From: Actinopolymorpha rutila
GTDB taxonomy: Bacteria > Actinomycetota > Actinomycetes > Propionibacteriales > Actinopolymorphaceae
Assembly: GCF_013407855.1 (NCBI RefSeq)
Contig: NZ_JACBZH010000001.1
Location: forward strand, 6,888,821 to 6,952,820
Reading direction: 5' to 3'
DNA length: 64,000 bases
Of the stretch, positions 51,668 to 60,458 are shown in pieces. The notes below the pieces were generated by a model. That model saw nothing but the letters and a program-made list of their open reading frames with translations, did no database searches and was not told the origin of the DNA. Both the position numbers and the translations under genes were made by a program. The stretch's first letter is position 1; each line of letters begins with the position of its first letter.

Positions 51668-52239
51668 TGACCGGCCCGGCCGACCCCGTACCCACGGGCG
51701 ACCGGGCCGGTCGGCATCCTGGGACCGTGCAGCTTCCTCAACCTCGCGACCCGTCCGCGTACCACCTGAGCCTGGTCTGCCTGGGCAACATCTGCCGGTC
51801 ACCGATCGCGGCGGTGGTCGTACGACGACAGCTCGCCGACGCCGGGCTCACCGTGGTCCGGGTGGACAGTGCCGGCCTCGGCGGCTGGCACGTCGGCGAG
51901 GAGATGGACCCCCGCTCGGCTCGCGTACTGGTCGCCTCGGGGTACGACCGGGACGAGGTGTCGGCGCACCGGGCCCAGCAGTTCGACCGAGGCTGGTTCG
52001 CCGGCCGCGACCTGGTGCTCGGCATGGACGACGCCAACCTCGACGGCCTGCGCCGCCTCGCCGGGCCGGGCGACGGGCACCGGGTGGGACTGTTCGGCTG
52101 GTTCGGAAGGAACGTCGGCGAGATCCCGGACCCCTACACCGCCGGTGGCGAGGCGTTCGACGAGGTGCTCGAGATGGTCGAGGTAGCGGCCGCCGGACTG
52201 GTCGCGGAACTCGCCTCAGTGCTCAGGACCACCGACTGA
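51667..52239 (+). CDS. Low-molecular-weight protein tyrosine phosphatase
   Basis: Cytosolic phosphatase of 190 residues. The active loop is VCLGNICRSP (Cys38, Arg44), matching C-x5-R, and the general-acid region is IPDPYTAGGEAF (Asp in DPYTAG). It removes phosphate from tyrosine residues or small arsenate-like substrates. The N-terminal 30 residues before YHLSLVCLGN are variable; ATG at 51667 and GTG at 51727 are both possible starts. It is close behind the PadR-type gene with the 22-bp duplication between. Confidence 0.9.
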   Translation: MTGPADPVPTGDRAGRHPGTVQLPQPRDPSAYHLSLVCLGNICRSPIAAVVVRRQLADAGLTVVRVDSAGLGGWHVGEEMDPRSARVLVASGYDRDEVSAHRAQQFDRGWFAGRDLVLGMDDANLDGLRRLAGPGDGHRVGLFGWFGRNVGEIPDPYTAGGEAFDEVLEMVEVAAAGLVAELASVLRTTD

Positions 52240-52301
52240 TCGTCACGCGATCAACCTCGCCCGCCTACGCAAAGTGAGACAACAGGTCTTACTATCGGGC
52301 A

Positions 52302-53204
52302 ATGGCTCGGCAGGCAAGCATCGCTCAGCACGTCGAGGAGCTCCTCGACACCACGGTCGTGGCAACCAACCCCGTCGCCGGCGGCGACGTCTGTGTCGCC
52401 ACCCGCGCCCGGCTCGGTGACGGCCGCAGCGTCTTCGTCAAGGCGCGGCCAGGCGCCCCCGACGACTTCTTCCCCACCGAGGCCGCCCACCTCGGATGGC
52501 TGGCCGCGGCCGGAGAGGGCGCGGTCGCCATCCCGGCGGTGCTCGGCGTCGGCCAGGAGTGCCTCGTCCTGGAGTGGCTGGAGGCCGGCCGGCCCACGCC
52601 GGAGGCGGCCGAACAGCTCGGCCAGGCACTCGCGATCACCCACCGCAGCGGCGCGAAGGTGTTCGGCGGGCAGGCGGACGGCTACATCGGTGCGCTGCCG
52701 CAGCCGAACGAGCCGACCGACACCTGGCCCGAGTTCTACGCCCGCAACCGCGTCGAGCCCTACCTGCGGACCGCGTTCAACCGGGGCCGGCTGCTGGCCG
52801 ACGACGCGAACGCGATCTGCGCGGTGCTGGACCACATCGACGACCACGCCGGTCAGCCCGAGCCGCCGGCCCGGATCCACGGCGACCTGTGGTCGGGCAA
52901 CATCGTCTGGGCGCTGGACGGCGAGCCACGGCTGGTCGACCCGGCCGCACACGGCGGGCACCGGGAGACCGACCTGGCGATGCTGGCGTTGTTCGGTACG
53001 CCGCACCTGGACCGGCTGGTGGCCGCGTACGACGAGGTGTTCCCGCTCGCCGACGGCTGGCGTGACCGCGTGGCACTGCACCAACTCCACCCGCTGCTCA
53101 CCCACGCGGCCGCGTTCGGTGGTGGGTACGGCGCCCGCGCCGGGCAGGCCGCGCGGTCACTCACCGCGGCCCTCGCCAACCGGAACGCGGCGACCGAGGC
53201 GTGA
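52302..53204 (+). CDS. Fructosamine-kinase-family protein
   Basis: A 300-residue kinase-fold protein of the fructosamine kinase/ketosamine-3-kinase family. Visible marks are VFVKARPGAPDDFFPTEAAH, CLVLEWLEAG, the substrate block GYIGALPQPNEPTDTWPEFY, catalytic loop ARIHGDLWSGNIVW (H-G-D-x-W-x-x-N complete), and LVDPAAHGGHRETDLAML. Family members phosphorylate ketosamines on glycated proteins, repairing them. The N-terminal ATG at 52302 lies 63 bp after the phosphatase stop; the gene may be cotranscribed. Confidence 0.9.
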   Translation: MARQASIAQHVEELLDTTVVATNPVAGGDVCVATRARLGDGRSVFVKARPGAPDDFFPTEAAHLGWLAAAGEGAVAIPAVLGVGQECLVLEWLEAGRPTPEAAEQLGQALAITHRSGAKVFGGQADGYIGALPQPNEPTDTWPEFYARNRVEPYLRTAFNRGRLLADDANAICAVLDHIDDHAGQPEPPARIHGDLWSGNIVWALDGEPRLVDPAAHGGHRETDLAMLALFGTPHLDRLVAAYDEVFPLADGWRDRVALHQLHPLLTHAAAFGGGYGARAGQAARSLTAALANRNAATEA

Positions 53205-53341
53205 CGTCTCCACCATGACCCTGACTCGTACCCTGACCCGTGATGTGTACCAAGGTGTGACGGTTCGATGTTGTGACCGGCACCAAGTCACGGATCCGGG
53301 CGGTTGACCTCGTCCGTGGTTGAGGTCGTACGGTCCAGGCC

Positions 53342-53761
53342 ATGACCGACCGCGCCACCCCAGCCGAGCATGCCGAGCTGGCTGCCCAGCTGACCGTCGA
53401 CCTCACCACCAGAGGACGCCGCAGCGGGCGGCCGCTGCGGGTGGAGATCTGGTGGTTCCACGTGGACGGCAGGTTCGTCATCACCGGGACGCCGGGTCCT
53501 CGGCACTGGTACGCCAACGTCCTCGCCGACCCGCACGTCACCGTCCACGTCGACGGCCTGGACCTGGCGGCCATCGCGCGACCGGTCACCGATCCCGAGG
53601 CCCGGCGCCGGGTGTTCACCGACCCGCGGACCGGGTGGTACCGCGAGCAGGCCGACCTCGAAGAGCTCGTCCGGACCTCGCCGATGATCGAGCTGGAGTT
53701 CACCGCGCCAGCGGTGACTCGACACCGGCCACAGGCTCAGACCCACGCTCAGGACGAGTAG
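53342..53761 (+). CDS. Deazaflavin (F420)-type nitroreductase/DUF385-like protein
   Basis: A 139-residue split beta-barrel protein with LTTRGRRSGRPLRVEIWWF, RFVITGTPGPRHWYANV and LADPHVTVHVDGLDLAAI, the pattern of F420-dependent nitroreductase-family (DUF385/Ddn-like) proteins. Such enzymes use reduced F420 to act on quinones or nitro compounds; cofactor F420 use is inferred from the family. Its 3' end overlaps the convergent membrane-protein gene by 62 bp. The ATG at 53342 has no strong RBS but matches the family start. Confidence 0.8.
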   Translation: MTDRATPAEHAELAAQLTVDLTTRGRRSGRPLRVEIWWFHVDGRFVITGTPGPRHWYANVLADPHVTVHVDGLDLAAIARPVTDPEARRRVFTDPRTGWYREQADLEELVRTSPMIELEFTAPAVTRHRPQAQTHAQDE

Positions 53762-55895
53762 GCCGGGGAAGCGGGCGGCGCGACACGTCCGGTGAGGACC
53801 GGACGAGCGCGACCACGACGAGGGGTACGCCGGTCATCAGGACCGCGGCGAGCACCGCCACCCCGGAGTCGTTGAGTGCGAAGCCGAGCAGCCCGGTGAG
53901 CCAGACCGCGCGCAGGGTCGGCCGCGCCGTTGGCCAGTCGCGATAGGTGTCGGCGAGCGCCCGGGCGCCGAACCCGCGCGGACGCAGGAGGAACACCCCG
54001 ACGCCGACGTACGCCAGCAGGGTCAGCCAGCCGAGCGGGCCGCCGTAGGTCAGGCTGGCCAGCGCCGCCTCGGCCTTGCGGACGACCACCGGCCCGCCCT
54101 GCCCCTCGACCACCCGCTGCACGAAGGTGCCGAGGTGCGACCTGCTCTCCGGCGGCCGCAGCCAGTCCGCGACCGAGACCGCGCTCACCGCCGCGACGGT
54201 CGCGACCGCGACGAGGACGACCCGGCGTACGGTCAGCCGGATCCCGGCCACGTGCGCCGCGAGCACCAGCACTCCGGGCACCAGCGCGAGCACGCCGCCG
54301 AAGTCCGCGCCCCAGGTCGGCCAGCCGTCGAGCACGACCGCGGCGAACCCGACCGTCAGCACGACGAGCGCGGCCCGGCGGCCGTGGTGGCGTTCGACCG
54401 GGCGGGCGGCGAGTCCACCGGCGGCGAGCAGCACCGCGGTGGCGAAGATCGCGAACGCGACGTTGCCGAAACCGAAGTACCGCCCGCCGACCAGGGGCAG
54501 GTCGCCGGGCGTCACGAGGTTGCCGCCCTGCAGGTGGGAGCCGGTCATCACGTCGGCGCCGAGTACGACGGCGGTGACCAGGGCGAGCGTGGTCGGCGCC
54601 GCCCAGAGCGGGTCGTACGGTGTGCGGCCGGCCAGCGCGGCCAGCACCGCGGTGAACCCGGCGACGCCGAGGACGAGCGACCACACCGGGACCGGCGACG
54701 CGGCCCAGGGCACCAGCCCGGCGAGCACCGCCGCAATCGGGGCGGCCCCGCAGACCAGCCCGGCCGCCGACGCCAGCCGGCCCGCCCGCCGGCGCGACGT
54801 TGCCCGCCGGGTGCGGGCGGTGACCAGCAGCGCGAGCCCGTACGCCAGCACCTGGACGACGACCAGCACGGTGAAGAACCAGAAGCCGTAGGTGCTCACC
54901 ACGCGGTCGGTGGTTTCGAACGCCCGCAGCCGGTCCAGGGTGGCGGTCGTGGCGACACTGTTGGCGCCGGTGCCGGCCGGCCGGCCGCCGGTGGTGCGCC
55001 AGCGGCCGCCCTCGAACACCTCGTCGGTGCCGGTGCCGAGGAGTTCGGTGAGCGTCGGGGTCAGGTCGGTGAGCTGCACGAGCGCCTCGCGCCGGGTGCC
55101 GCCGCTGGTGAGCCAGCTCCCCTCGAACCCCGGCCCGGCCGCGGCGGCCAGCCGCAGGGACGTACCCCTGCCCGCGGACTCGTCGGACAGCCCGGCGACC
55201 AGCACGGTCGCGCTCGGGCCGGCGGCCGCGACCACCTTCGCGACCAGCGCGTCCGCGGCCACCAATGCGTCTCCGCGACCGGCACCCAGGGGAACGGCAC
55301 CCGCGTCGACGACGGTCAGCGGGCAGTCGCCGGTGGGTGCCGCCGTACGGTCGAACGCCGGACGGTAGCGCGCCACCGCGCCGCTCCGGTCGGCGAGCGC
55401 GACCGCGGCGCCCGGCCCGACGGCGGTGGCACAGGTGCCCGCCCGGGCGAGGTGTTCGGCCAGCCGGCCGGGTTCGGCTCCGTAGCCGGTGCTCGCCTGC
55501 GCCTCGGCCAGCCGCCGCCAGCCGGGCACCACGTAGGTGCCGGCACCTCCGGGGATCCGCGCCACCCGCGGCAGCGGACCGCAGGTCGCCGGCCCGGCCG
55601 CGCGCTCGCCGGCGGAGACGGTGAGCCAGCCGTCCAGCGGGCAGGTGTGGGAGCGCACCGAGCGCGGGACGAGGACGCCGGGCGCGCCCCGGCCGACCAG
55701 CGCCGCCAGCGCGGGGGTGCGAGCGGGTGTGACGTCCCCGGCGGTCAGCCCGCCGATCCCGACCATGACGACCGGGGCGACCCGCAGCTGGTCGGCGTAC
55801 GCCCAATCCGGCGCGCCGGCGAGTGCCGTCGCGGCCACCGGCAACGCGGCGAGCACCCACACGACGGCGGCGGCGAACGACACCCGGCGCGACAT
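53700..55895 (-). CDS. Large membrane protein with alkaline-phosphatase-like N-terminal domain
   Basis: A ~731-residue protein. Signal or first helix MSRRVSFAAAVVWVLAAL, then an extracytoplasmic ~300-residue region with features of the alkaline-phosphatase superfamily (RVAPVVMVGIGGLTAGDVTP; ALVGRGAPGVLVPRS; TVLVAGLSDES, LTDLTPTLTELLG). The second half has about twelve helices (FWFFTVLVVVQVLAYGLALL; GGRYFGFGNVAFAIFATAVL; SHLGTFVQRVVEGQGG). Similar proteins occur throughout actinobacteria as uncharacterised membrane proteins; function unknown, perhaps envelope phosphoester chemistry. Start ATG 55895. Confidence 0.8.
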   Translation of the reverse strand: MSRRVSFAAAVVWVLAALPVAATALAGAPDWAYADQLRVAPVVMVGIGGLTAGDVTPARTPALAALVGRGAPGVLVPRSVRSHTCPLDGWLTVSAGERAAGPATCGPLPRVARIPGGAGTYVVPGWRRLAEAQASTGYGAEPGRLAEHLARAGTCATAVGPGAAVALADRSGAVARYRPAFDRTAAPTGDCPLTVVDAGAVPLGAGRGDALVAADALVAKVVAAAGPSATVLVAGLSDESAGRGTSLRLAAAAGPGFEGSWLTSGGTRREALVQLTDLTPTLTELLGTGTDEVFEGGRWRTTGGRPAGTGANSVATTATLDRLRAFETTDRVVSTYGFWFFTVLVVVQVLAYGLALLVTARTRRATSRRRAGRLASAAGLVCGAAPIAAVLAGLVPWAASPVPVWSLVLGVAGFTAVLAALAGRTPYDPLWAAPTTLALVTAVVLGADVMTGSHLQGGNLVTPGDLPLVGGRYFGFGNVAFAIFATAVLLAAGGLAARPVERHHGRRAALVVLTVGFAAVVLDGWPTWGADFGGVLALVPGVLVLAAHVAGIRLTVRRVVLVAVATVAAVSAVSVADWLRPPESRSHLGTFVQRVVEGQGGPVVVRKAEAALASLTYGGPLGWLTLLAYVGVGVFLLRPRGFGARALADTYRDWPTARPTLRAVWLTGLLGFALNDSGVAVLAAVLMTGVPLVVVALVRSSPDVSRRPLPRPTRPERGSEPVAGVESPLAR

Positions 55896-55941
55896 CGCGA
55901 CCAAGATTAGGGGCTGCCAGGGACAGGGCCCCGGACTTCGG

Positions 55942-57183
55942 TCAGGCGCTCCGGGTCCACTCCCGGACCAGCGAGGCGAGCACCTCGTGGAACTCCGGGA
56001 ACGTCTTCTTCACACAGCCCGGATCGTCCAGCGTCAGCCCCGGTGTCCGCAGACCGGTGACGCCGAAGCTCATCGCGATCCGGTGGTCGCCGCGGCAGTC
56101 GATCTCGGCCGCTCGCGGAGTGCCCGGCCACACCTGGATCCAGTCCCGGCCGGTCTCCACCCGCACGCCGAGCCGGGCCAGGTTGGTCGCGCAGGCGTCC
56201 AGCCGGTCGCACTCCTTGACCCGGGTGTTGTAGACGTCCTCGATCCGCACCGGCCCGTCGGCGAACGGCGCGATCGCGGCCAGGGTCGGCATCGTGTCGG
56301 AGATGTCGCGCATGTTGACCGTGACACCGGACAGCCGCTCCGGCCCGGTGACCGTAACCGAGTCCGCGGTCAGCGCGATGTCCGCGCCCATGCGTCCCAG
56401 CACCTCGGCGAACCGGATGTCACCCTGCAACGCGCCCGCTCCGAGCCCGGGAACGGTCACCGAGCGGCCGGTCAGGGCGGCCGCGGCGAGGAAGTAGCTC
56501 GCGGTGGACGCGTCCGGCTCCACGGCGTACTCGCCGGCGCGGTAGCGGCCCGGCGGCACCGTGAACGTGTCGCCGGTGCGGGTCGCCTCCACCCCGAACC
56601 GCCGCATCATCGCCAGCGTCATCTCGACGTACGGCACCGACACCAGGTCGGTCACGGTGATCTCGAGGCCCTCGGTCGTCAGCGGCGCGGCGAGCAGCAG
56701 GCCGGTGAGGAACTGCGACGACAGCCCGGCGTCCAGGGTGAGCGCGCCGCCCTTCAGCCCGGCGCCGCGGACCGTGACCGGAAGGTGCCCCTCGCGTTCC
56801 TCGGCGCGTACGTCGACTCCCAGCGCGGCGAGGGCCCCGACGAGCGGGCCGAGCGGGCGGCGGCGCAACTGCTCCGAACCGTCGAACCGGAACACGCCGT
56901 GCCCGAGGGCGCCCAGCGTGGGCAGGAACCTCGCGGCCGTCCCGGCGTCCCGGCAGAACACCTCCGCACCCGGGGCGGGCGGGCCGGTCGCGCTGCCCCG
57001 CACCGTGCAACGGTCCGGGCGCACCTCGACGGCGTACCCCAGCGCGGTCAGCCCGGCGGCGAACGCCTCGGTGTCGTCCGACCACAGCGGCCGGTGCAGC
57101 ACCGACGTGCCGTCCGCGCAGGCCGCGAGGAACAACGCCCGGGCGGTGAGCGACTTCGACCCCGGGATCGCGACGTCCGTCAC
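55942..57183 (-). CDS. aroA: 3-phosphoshikimate 1-carboxyvinyltransferase-like protein (EPSP synthase family)
   Basis: EPSP-synthase-fold protein of 413 residues. The start is VAIPGSKSLTARALFLAAC: Lys10-Ser11 and Arg15 of the usual G-S-K-S-x-x-N-R are present, but the Asn before Arg is Ala. FCRDAGTAARFLPTLGALG (L-x-N-A-G-T-A-x-R equivalent), DASTASYFLAAAAL, KECDRLDA and DHRIAMSFGV follow. It transfers enolpyruvyl from PEP to shikimate-3-phosphate in canonical enzymes. It is the last gene of an operon with larC and larB (30 bp after larC), an unusual setting, so it could be a functional AroA or a specialised enolpyruvyl transferase. Confidence 0.85.
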   Translation of the reverse strand: MTDVAIPGSKSLTARALFLAACADGTSVLHRPLWSDDTEAFAAGLTALGYAVEVRPDRCTVRGSATGPPAPGAEVFCRDAGTAARFLPTLGALGHGVFRFDGSEQLRRRPLGPLVGALAALGVDVRAEEREGHLPVTVRGAGLKGGALTLDAGLSSQFLTGLLLAAPLTTEGLEITVTDLVSVPYVEMTLAMMRRFGVEATRTGDTFTVPPGRYRAGEYAVEPDASTASYFLAAAALTGRSVTVPGLGAGALQGDIRFAEVLGRMGADIALTADSVTVTGPERLSGVTVNMRDISDTMPTLAAIAPFADGPVRIEDVYNTRVKECDRLDACATNLARLGVRVETGRDWIQVWPGTPRAAEIDCRGDHRIAMSFGVTGLRTPGLTLDDPGCVKKTFPEFHEVLASLVREWTRSA

Positions 57184-57214
57184 GCGTACTCCTTCGTTGG
57201 TGCCTTCGGCACCG

Positions 57215-58450
57215 TCACAGGTGTTGCTGCGCGGCGGCGGCGGCCTGGGCCAGCACCGCCTTGACCGGGCGGCCGGTGCGTTCGGCCAGCGCGAGCACGT
57301 CGTCGTACTCCGGCTGGGCGTTGACCACCTTCCCGGCGTACGTCGCGACCTTCAGGCGCACGGTGCCGCCGGGGAGTTCGAGGGTACGGAACTCCCGCTC
57401 CAGCGGCCGCTTGCGCACCGCGTGGCTGCGTACCCCGATCGCGGGGGTCTGGGTGAAGACCACCTCGCACACCTCGTCGTACCGGTCGGGGTCGACCAGC
57501 ACCGCCAACGTGTGTGCCGGGCGGCCCTTCTTCATCAGGATCGGAGTCAGCCAGGCATCCGCCGCGCCCGCGTCGAGCAGCCGCGCCAGGACCGCCGGCC
57601 ACACCCGCGGGTCCAGGTCGTCGACGTTGGACTCCACCACCAGTTGGGTCGACTCACCCGGGAAGGTCGCGCCACCACCGGGAGCCCCGGTCTCGGCTGT
57701 CCACACCTCCGGAGCGGGCTCGCCGACCAGGAGGCGGACGGCGTTCGCGCGCCCGGGCGTCTCGCGGGTGCCCGCGCCGAAGCCCTGCGCGGCCACCCGC
57801 ATCGGCGGCTGCGGGCCGTACGTCGAAGCGTGGGTGACCAGCAGCGCCGCCCCGGTCGGGGTGCACAGTTCGCCGACCGGGGTGCCGTCGATCTCTCCGG
57901 CGTACGACGGAGCGCCGGCGGCGGCCAGCAACTCCACCACCGCGGGCACCGGCACCGGCAGCCGACCGTGTGCGGCCCGGACGAACCCCGACCCGACCGC
58001 GACCGGCGACACGACCAGCCGGTCCAGACCGAGGTGGGCCAGCCCCGCGCACACCCCCACCACGTCGGCGATCGCGTCCAGGGCACCCACCTCGTGGAAG
58101 TGGATCGCCTCCGGCGTCGTGTCGTGCACCCGCGCCTCGGCCCGCGCCAGCCGCTCGAACGTCGCGTGCGCGGACCGGCGTACCGGCTCGGGCAGGTCGG
58201 CGGCGTCCAGCAGCGTACGGACGTCGGCCCAGGTCCGGTGGTGCTTGGAGTCGGTGCCCTCGACGTGCACCAACGTCGCGGCCAGGCCGTTGCGGACGAC
58301 CTTCTCCGGGCGGAGCCGGATCTTCTCCGGCGCCACGGCGTCGACGGCGTGGGTGAGGACGTCGAGGGGTACGCCCGCGGCCACCAGCGCACCGAGCAGC
58401 ATGTCGCCGCTGGCGCCGGACGCACAGTCCAGCCAGCCGATCCGGCTCAC
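57215..58450 (-). CDS. larC: LarC: nickel-pincer cofactor biosynthesis protein
   Basis: A 411-residue LarC (DUF111) protein, which inserts nickel into the sulfurated pyridinium mononucleotide using CTP to make the nickel-pincer cofactor. Marks are RIGWLDCASGASGDMLLGAL, AIHFHEVGALDAIADVVGV, and ELCTPTGAALLVTHA; the C-terminal part has ESNVDDLDPRVWPAVLARLL and PILMKKGRPAHTL. GTG at 58450 overlaps the larB stop (GTGA). No larE or lactate racemase larA is present in the window. Its target enzyme could be a LarA-type racemase/epimerase elsewhere. Confidence 0.9.
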   Translation of the reverse strand: MSRIGWLDCASGASGDMLLGALVAAGVPLDVLTHAVDAVAPEKIRLRPEKVVRNGLAATLVHVEGTDSKHHRTWADVRTLLDAADLPEPVRRSAHATFERLARAEARVHDTTPEAIHFHEVGALDAIADVVGVCAGLAHLGLDRLVVSPVAVGSGFVRAAHGRLPVPVPAVVELLAAAGAPSYAGEIDGTPVGELCTPTGAALLVTHASTYGPQPPMRVAAQGFGAGTRETPGRANAVRLLVGEPAPEVWTAETGAPGGGATFPGESTQLVVESNVDDLDPRVWPAVLARLLDAGAADAWLTPILMKKGRPAHTLAVLVDPDRYDEVCEVVFTQTPAIGVRSHAVRKRPLEREFRTLELPGGTVRLKVATYAGKVVNAQPEYDDVLALAERTGRPVKAVLAQAAAAAQQHL

Positions 58451-59262
58451 CGGGCGGCTCCGTTCGGAGTCTCGCCGTTCGGAGTCTCGCCGGCACCCGC
58501 GGAGCCACGGCCGGCGTGCGCCCGCCGGGCCACCCGGGCCGCGAACACGCCCGCGCCGAAGCCGTTGTCGATGTTGCAGACGACCACGCCGGGCGCGCAG
58601 GAGTTGAGCATCCCGAGCAGCGCCGCGAGCCCGCCGAACGACGCGCCGTACCCCACGCTCGTCGGCACCGCCACCAGCGGCACGCCGGTCAGCCCGCCGA
58701 CGACGGACGGCAGCGCGCCCTCCATCCCGGCGACGACGATCAGGCAGTCGGCGTCGTCGAACTCCTCCTTCGCGGCGAGCAACCGGTGCACTCCCGCGAC
58801 CCCGACGTCGGTGATGGTGCGTACCCCCGCGCCGTAGGCCTCGACCGTGTGCACGGCCTCGCGGGCCACCCGCGCGTCGGACGTGCCCGCGGCGAGGACG
58901 CACACCAGGCCCACCGGCGTGGGCGGCGGGCCGAGGGTCGCCGTGCCGGCCACCTCGTCCAGCCGGGCCTCGGGGAACGCGGCGCGCACCCGGTCCAGCG
59001 CCGTGGCGTCGAGCCGGGTGGCGAGCGCGGCCCGGTCCGGGTGCGCGGTGTGCAGGTGGCGCAGCAGGTCGACCACCTGGTCGGGAGTCTTCCCGGCTCC
59101 GTAGACGACCTCAGGGTCGCCGGTACGGGTGAGCCGGTCGGTGTCCAGCCGGGCGTATCCGAGGTCGACGTAGCCGGGGTCGGCCTCGGTGACCTGGGTG
59201 GCCTCGGTGGCGTGATCGGGGCTGAGGTTTCGGCCGGCGTCGTCGGGGGCGGGCGAAGTCAT
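58447..59262 (-). CDS. larB: LarB: nickel-pincer cofactor biosynthesis protein
   Basis: A 271-residue LarB, related to PurE, which carboxylates nicotinic-acid adenine dinucleotide and hydrolyses the phosphoanhydride in the first step of nickel-pincer cofactor synthesis. Residues ~40-75 hold YARLDTDRLTRTGDPEVVYG, and the PurE-like core has VCVLAAGTSDARVAREAVHT, VAGMEGALPSVVGGLTGVPL and CAPGVVVCNIDNGFGAGVFA. The C-terminus ends in a duplicated GETPNGETPNG. First gene of larB-larC-aroA-like, divergent from imuA'. Confidence 0.9.
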   Translation of the reverse strand: MTSPAPDDAGRNLSPDHATEATQVTEADPGYVDLGYARLDTDRLTRTGDPEVVYGAGKTPDQVVDLLRHLHTAHPDRAALATRLDATALDRVRAAFPEARLDEVAGTATLGPPPTPVGLVCVLAAGTSDARVAREAVHTVEAYGAGVRTITDVGVAGVHRLLAAKEEFDDADCLIVVAGMEGALPSVVGGLTGVPLVAVPTSVGYGASFGGLAALLGMLNSCAPGVVVCNIDNGFGAGVFAARVARRAHAGRGSAGAGETPNGETPNGAAR

Positions 59263-59442
59263 GGACCCGACCCTAAGTCCGAGCCTGGCGGACCCGGCCG
59301 GGAGCCTGCCGTCCACACCGCCCACCCGCGGCCATATCGCCCGGGATCGCCGCTCGCTCGGGTCCTGTCGTGTGCCCGTGGCACCCGGATTTCTCGCGGT
59401 TCGGAGTCCGTGGAACCTCCCCCGCCCTCCCCTGTGGCGAGG

Positions 59443-59471
59443 TTGACATCCTCGAACACGCGTTCGATGAT
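59443..59471 (+). promoter_or_regulatory. Near-consensus promoter of imuA' with LexA box
   Basis: TTGACA (59443-59448) and GATGAT (59466-59471), spacer 17, form a near-consensus promoter whose spacer contains a LexA box. The predicted +1 falls about 59478, on a GTG in frame with imuA', so a leaderless transcript is possible. Confidence 0.7.
59452..59467. promoter_or_regulatory. Perfect SOS/LexA box upstream of imuA'
   Basis: TCGAACACGCGTTCGA (59452-59467) matches the actinobacterial LexA consensus TCGAAC-N4-GTTCGA exactly and covers the promoter spacer, so LexA binding would block RNA polymerase until SOS induction. Confidence 0.9.
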
Positions 59472-59546
59472 GCTGGAGTGGTCGGGACTTCACAGGCATC
59501 CGCGCTGGACACGAGCCGGGCGCCGCACAGGAAGTACAACCGCAGC

Positions 59547-60359
59547 GTGTCGTCGGAGGCCGGCGCCAGGCGGTCCGCGGCCGACCGGGCGGCCGTGCTC
59601 GCCGAGCTTCGGGCCGAGCTCGCCGCCCGGCCGACGACCGCGGGGGTGGCCGGGCGCGCGGTTCCCACCGTGCCCGCCCTGCCGGCGTTCGCCGGCCTGC
59701 TGCCCGACGGCGGGCTGCGGCGCGGCGCGAGCTACACCGTGGCGGGGTCGACCACGCTCACCCTGGCCCTGATCGCGGGCGCCTCCGGGGCGGGGTCGTG
59801 GTGCGGACTGGTCGGATTCTCCCAGCTCGGCGCAGAGGCGGCCACCGGGCTGGGCGTCGACCCGGGCCGCCTCGTCCTCGTGCCCACCCCCGGCCGGAAG
59901 TGGCTGGGCGTGGTGGCGGCACTGGTCGACGTCCTCGACGTGGTGGTCGTCCGCCCGCCCACCTCGGCCCCCGACGGCGAGGTCCGCCGGCTGGCCGCCC
60001 GGGTCCGTGAGCGCGGCGCCGTGCTCGTCGTCCAGGACGCGGACTGGTCGGGCAGCGAGCTGGGACTGTCGATCACCTCGAGCACCTGGCACGGACTCGG
60101 CGCCGGCCACGGGCACCTGTCGGCACGCGAGGTCACCATCCAGGCGACCGGACGCGGAACGGCCGGCCGGCGCCGCACCTCCCGGCTGTGGTTGCCCGAC
60201 CACGCCGGCGCCGTGGCGGTGGCGACCGAGCCCGCCACCGCCACGGCTAACCAGCCGGGCGAGCAGGTCGTTGAGCAGCTTGGCGAGCAGCCGGCCGACC
60301 GCCCGGGGGAACAGCCGGGGGAGGTGATCTCCCTCGCCGGCCGCCGGTTGTCGGCGTGA
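59547..60359 (+). CDS. imuA': ImuA'-like RecA-fold mutasome protein
   Basis: A 270-residue RecA-like protein without a recognisable Walker A. Blocks are VPALPAFAGLLPDGGLRRGA, SYTVAGSTTLTLALIAGAS, VLVPTPGRKWLGVVAALVDV, RERGAVLVVQDADWSGSELG, and LSAREVTIQATGRGTAGRRR. ImuA' joins ImuB and DnaE2 in SOS-induced error-prone synthesis. The C-terminal ~30 residues contain GEQ repeats (QPGEQVVEQLGEQPADRPGE). Start: GTG at 59547 with AGGAAG 12 nt upstream fits family length; a leaderless GTG at 59478 would add 23 residues. Confidence 0.85.
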   Translation: MSSEAGARRSAADRAAVLAELRAELAARPTTAGVAGRAVPTVPALPAFAGLLPDGGLRRGASYTVAGSTTLTLALIAGASGAGSWCGLVGFSQLGAEAATGLGVDPGRLVLVPTPGRKWLGVVAALVDVLDVVVVRPPTSAPDGEVRRLAARVRERGAVLVVQDADWSGSELGLSITSSTWHGLGAGHGHLSAREVTIQATGRGTAGRRRTSRLWLPDHAGAVAVATEPATATANQPGEQVVEQLGEQPADRPGEQPGEVISLAGRRLSA

Positions 60360-60458
60360 CCTCTCGGCGACCCGAAAAGTCGCGGGCGCCCTGTCGGTGG
60401 GCACTGGCATGATCGCGGAGGACTCGACAGCCGCAACGAGGCAGCCACGGGAGAACGC

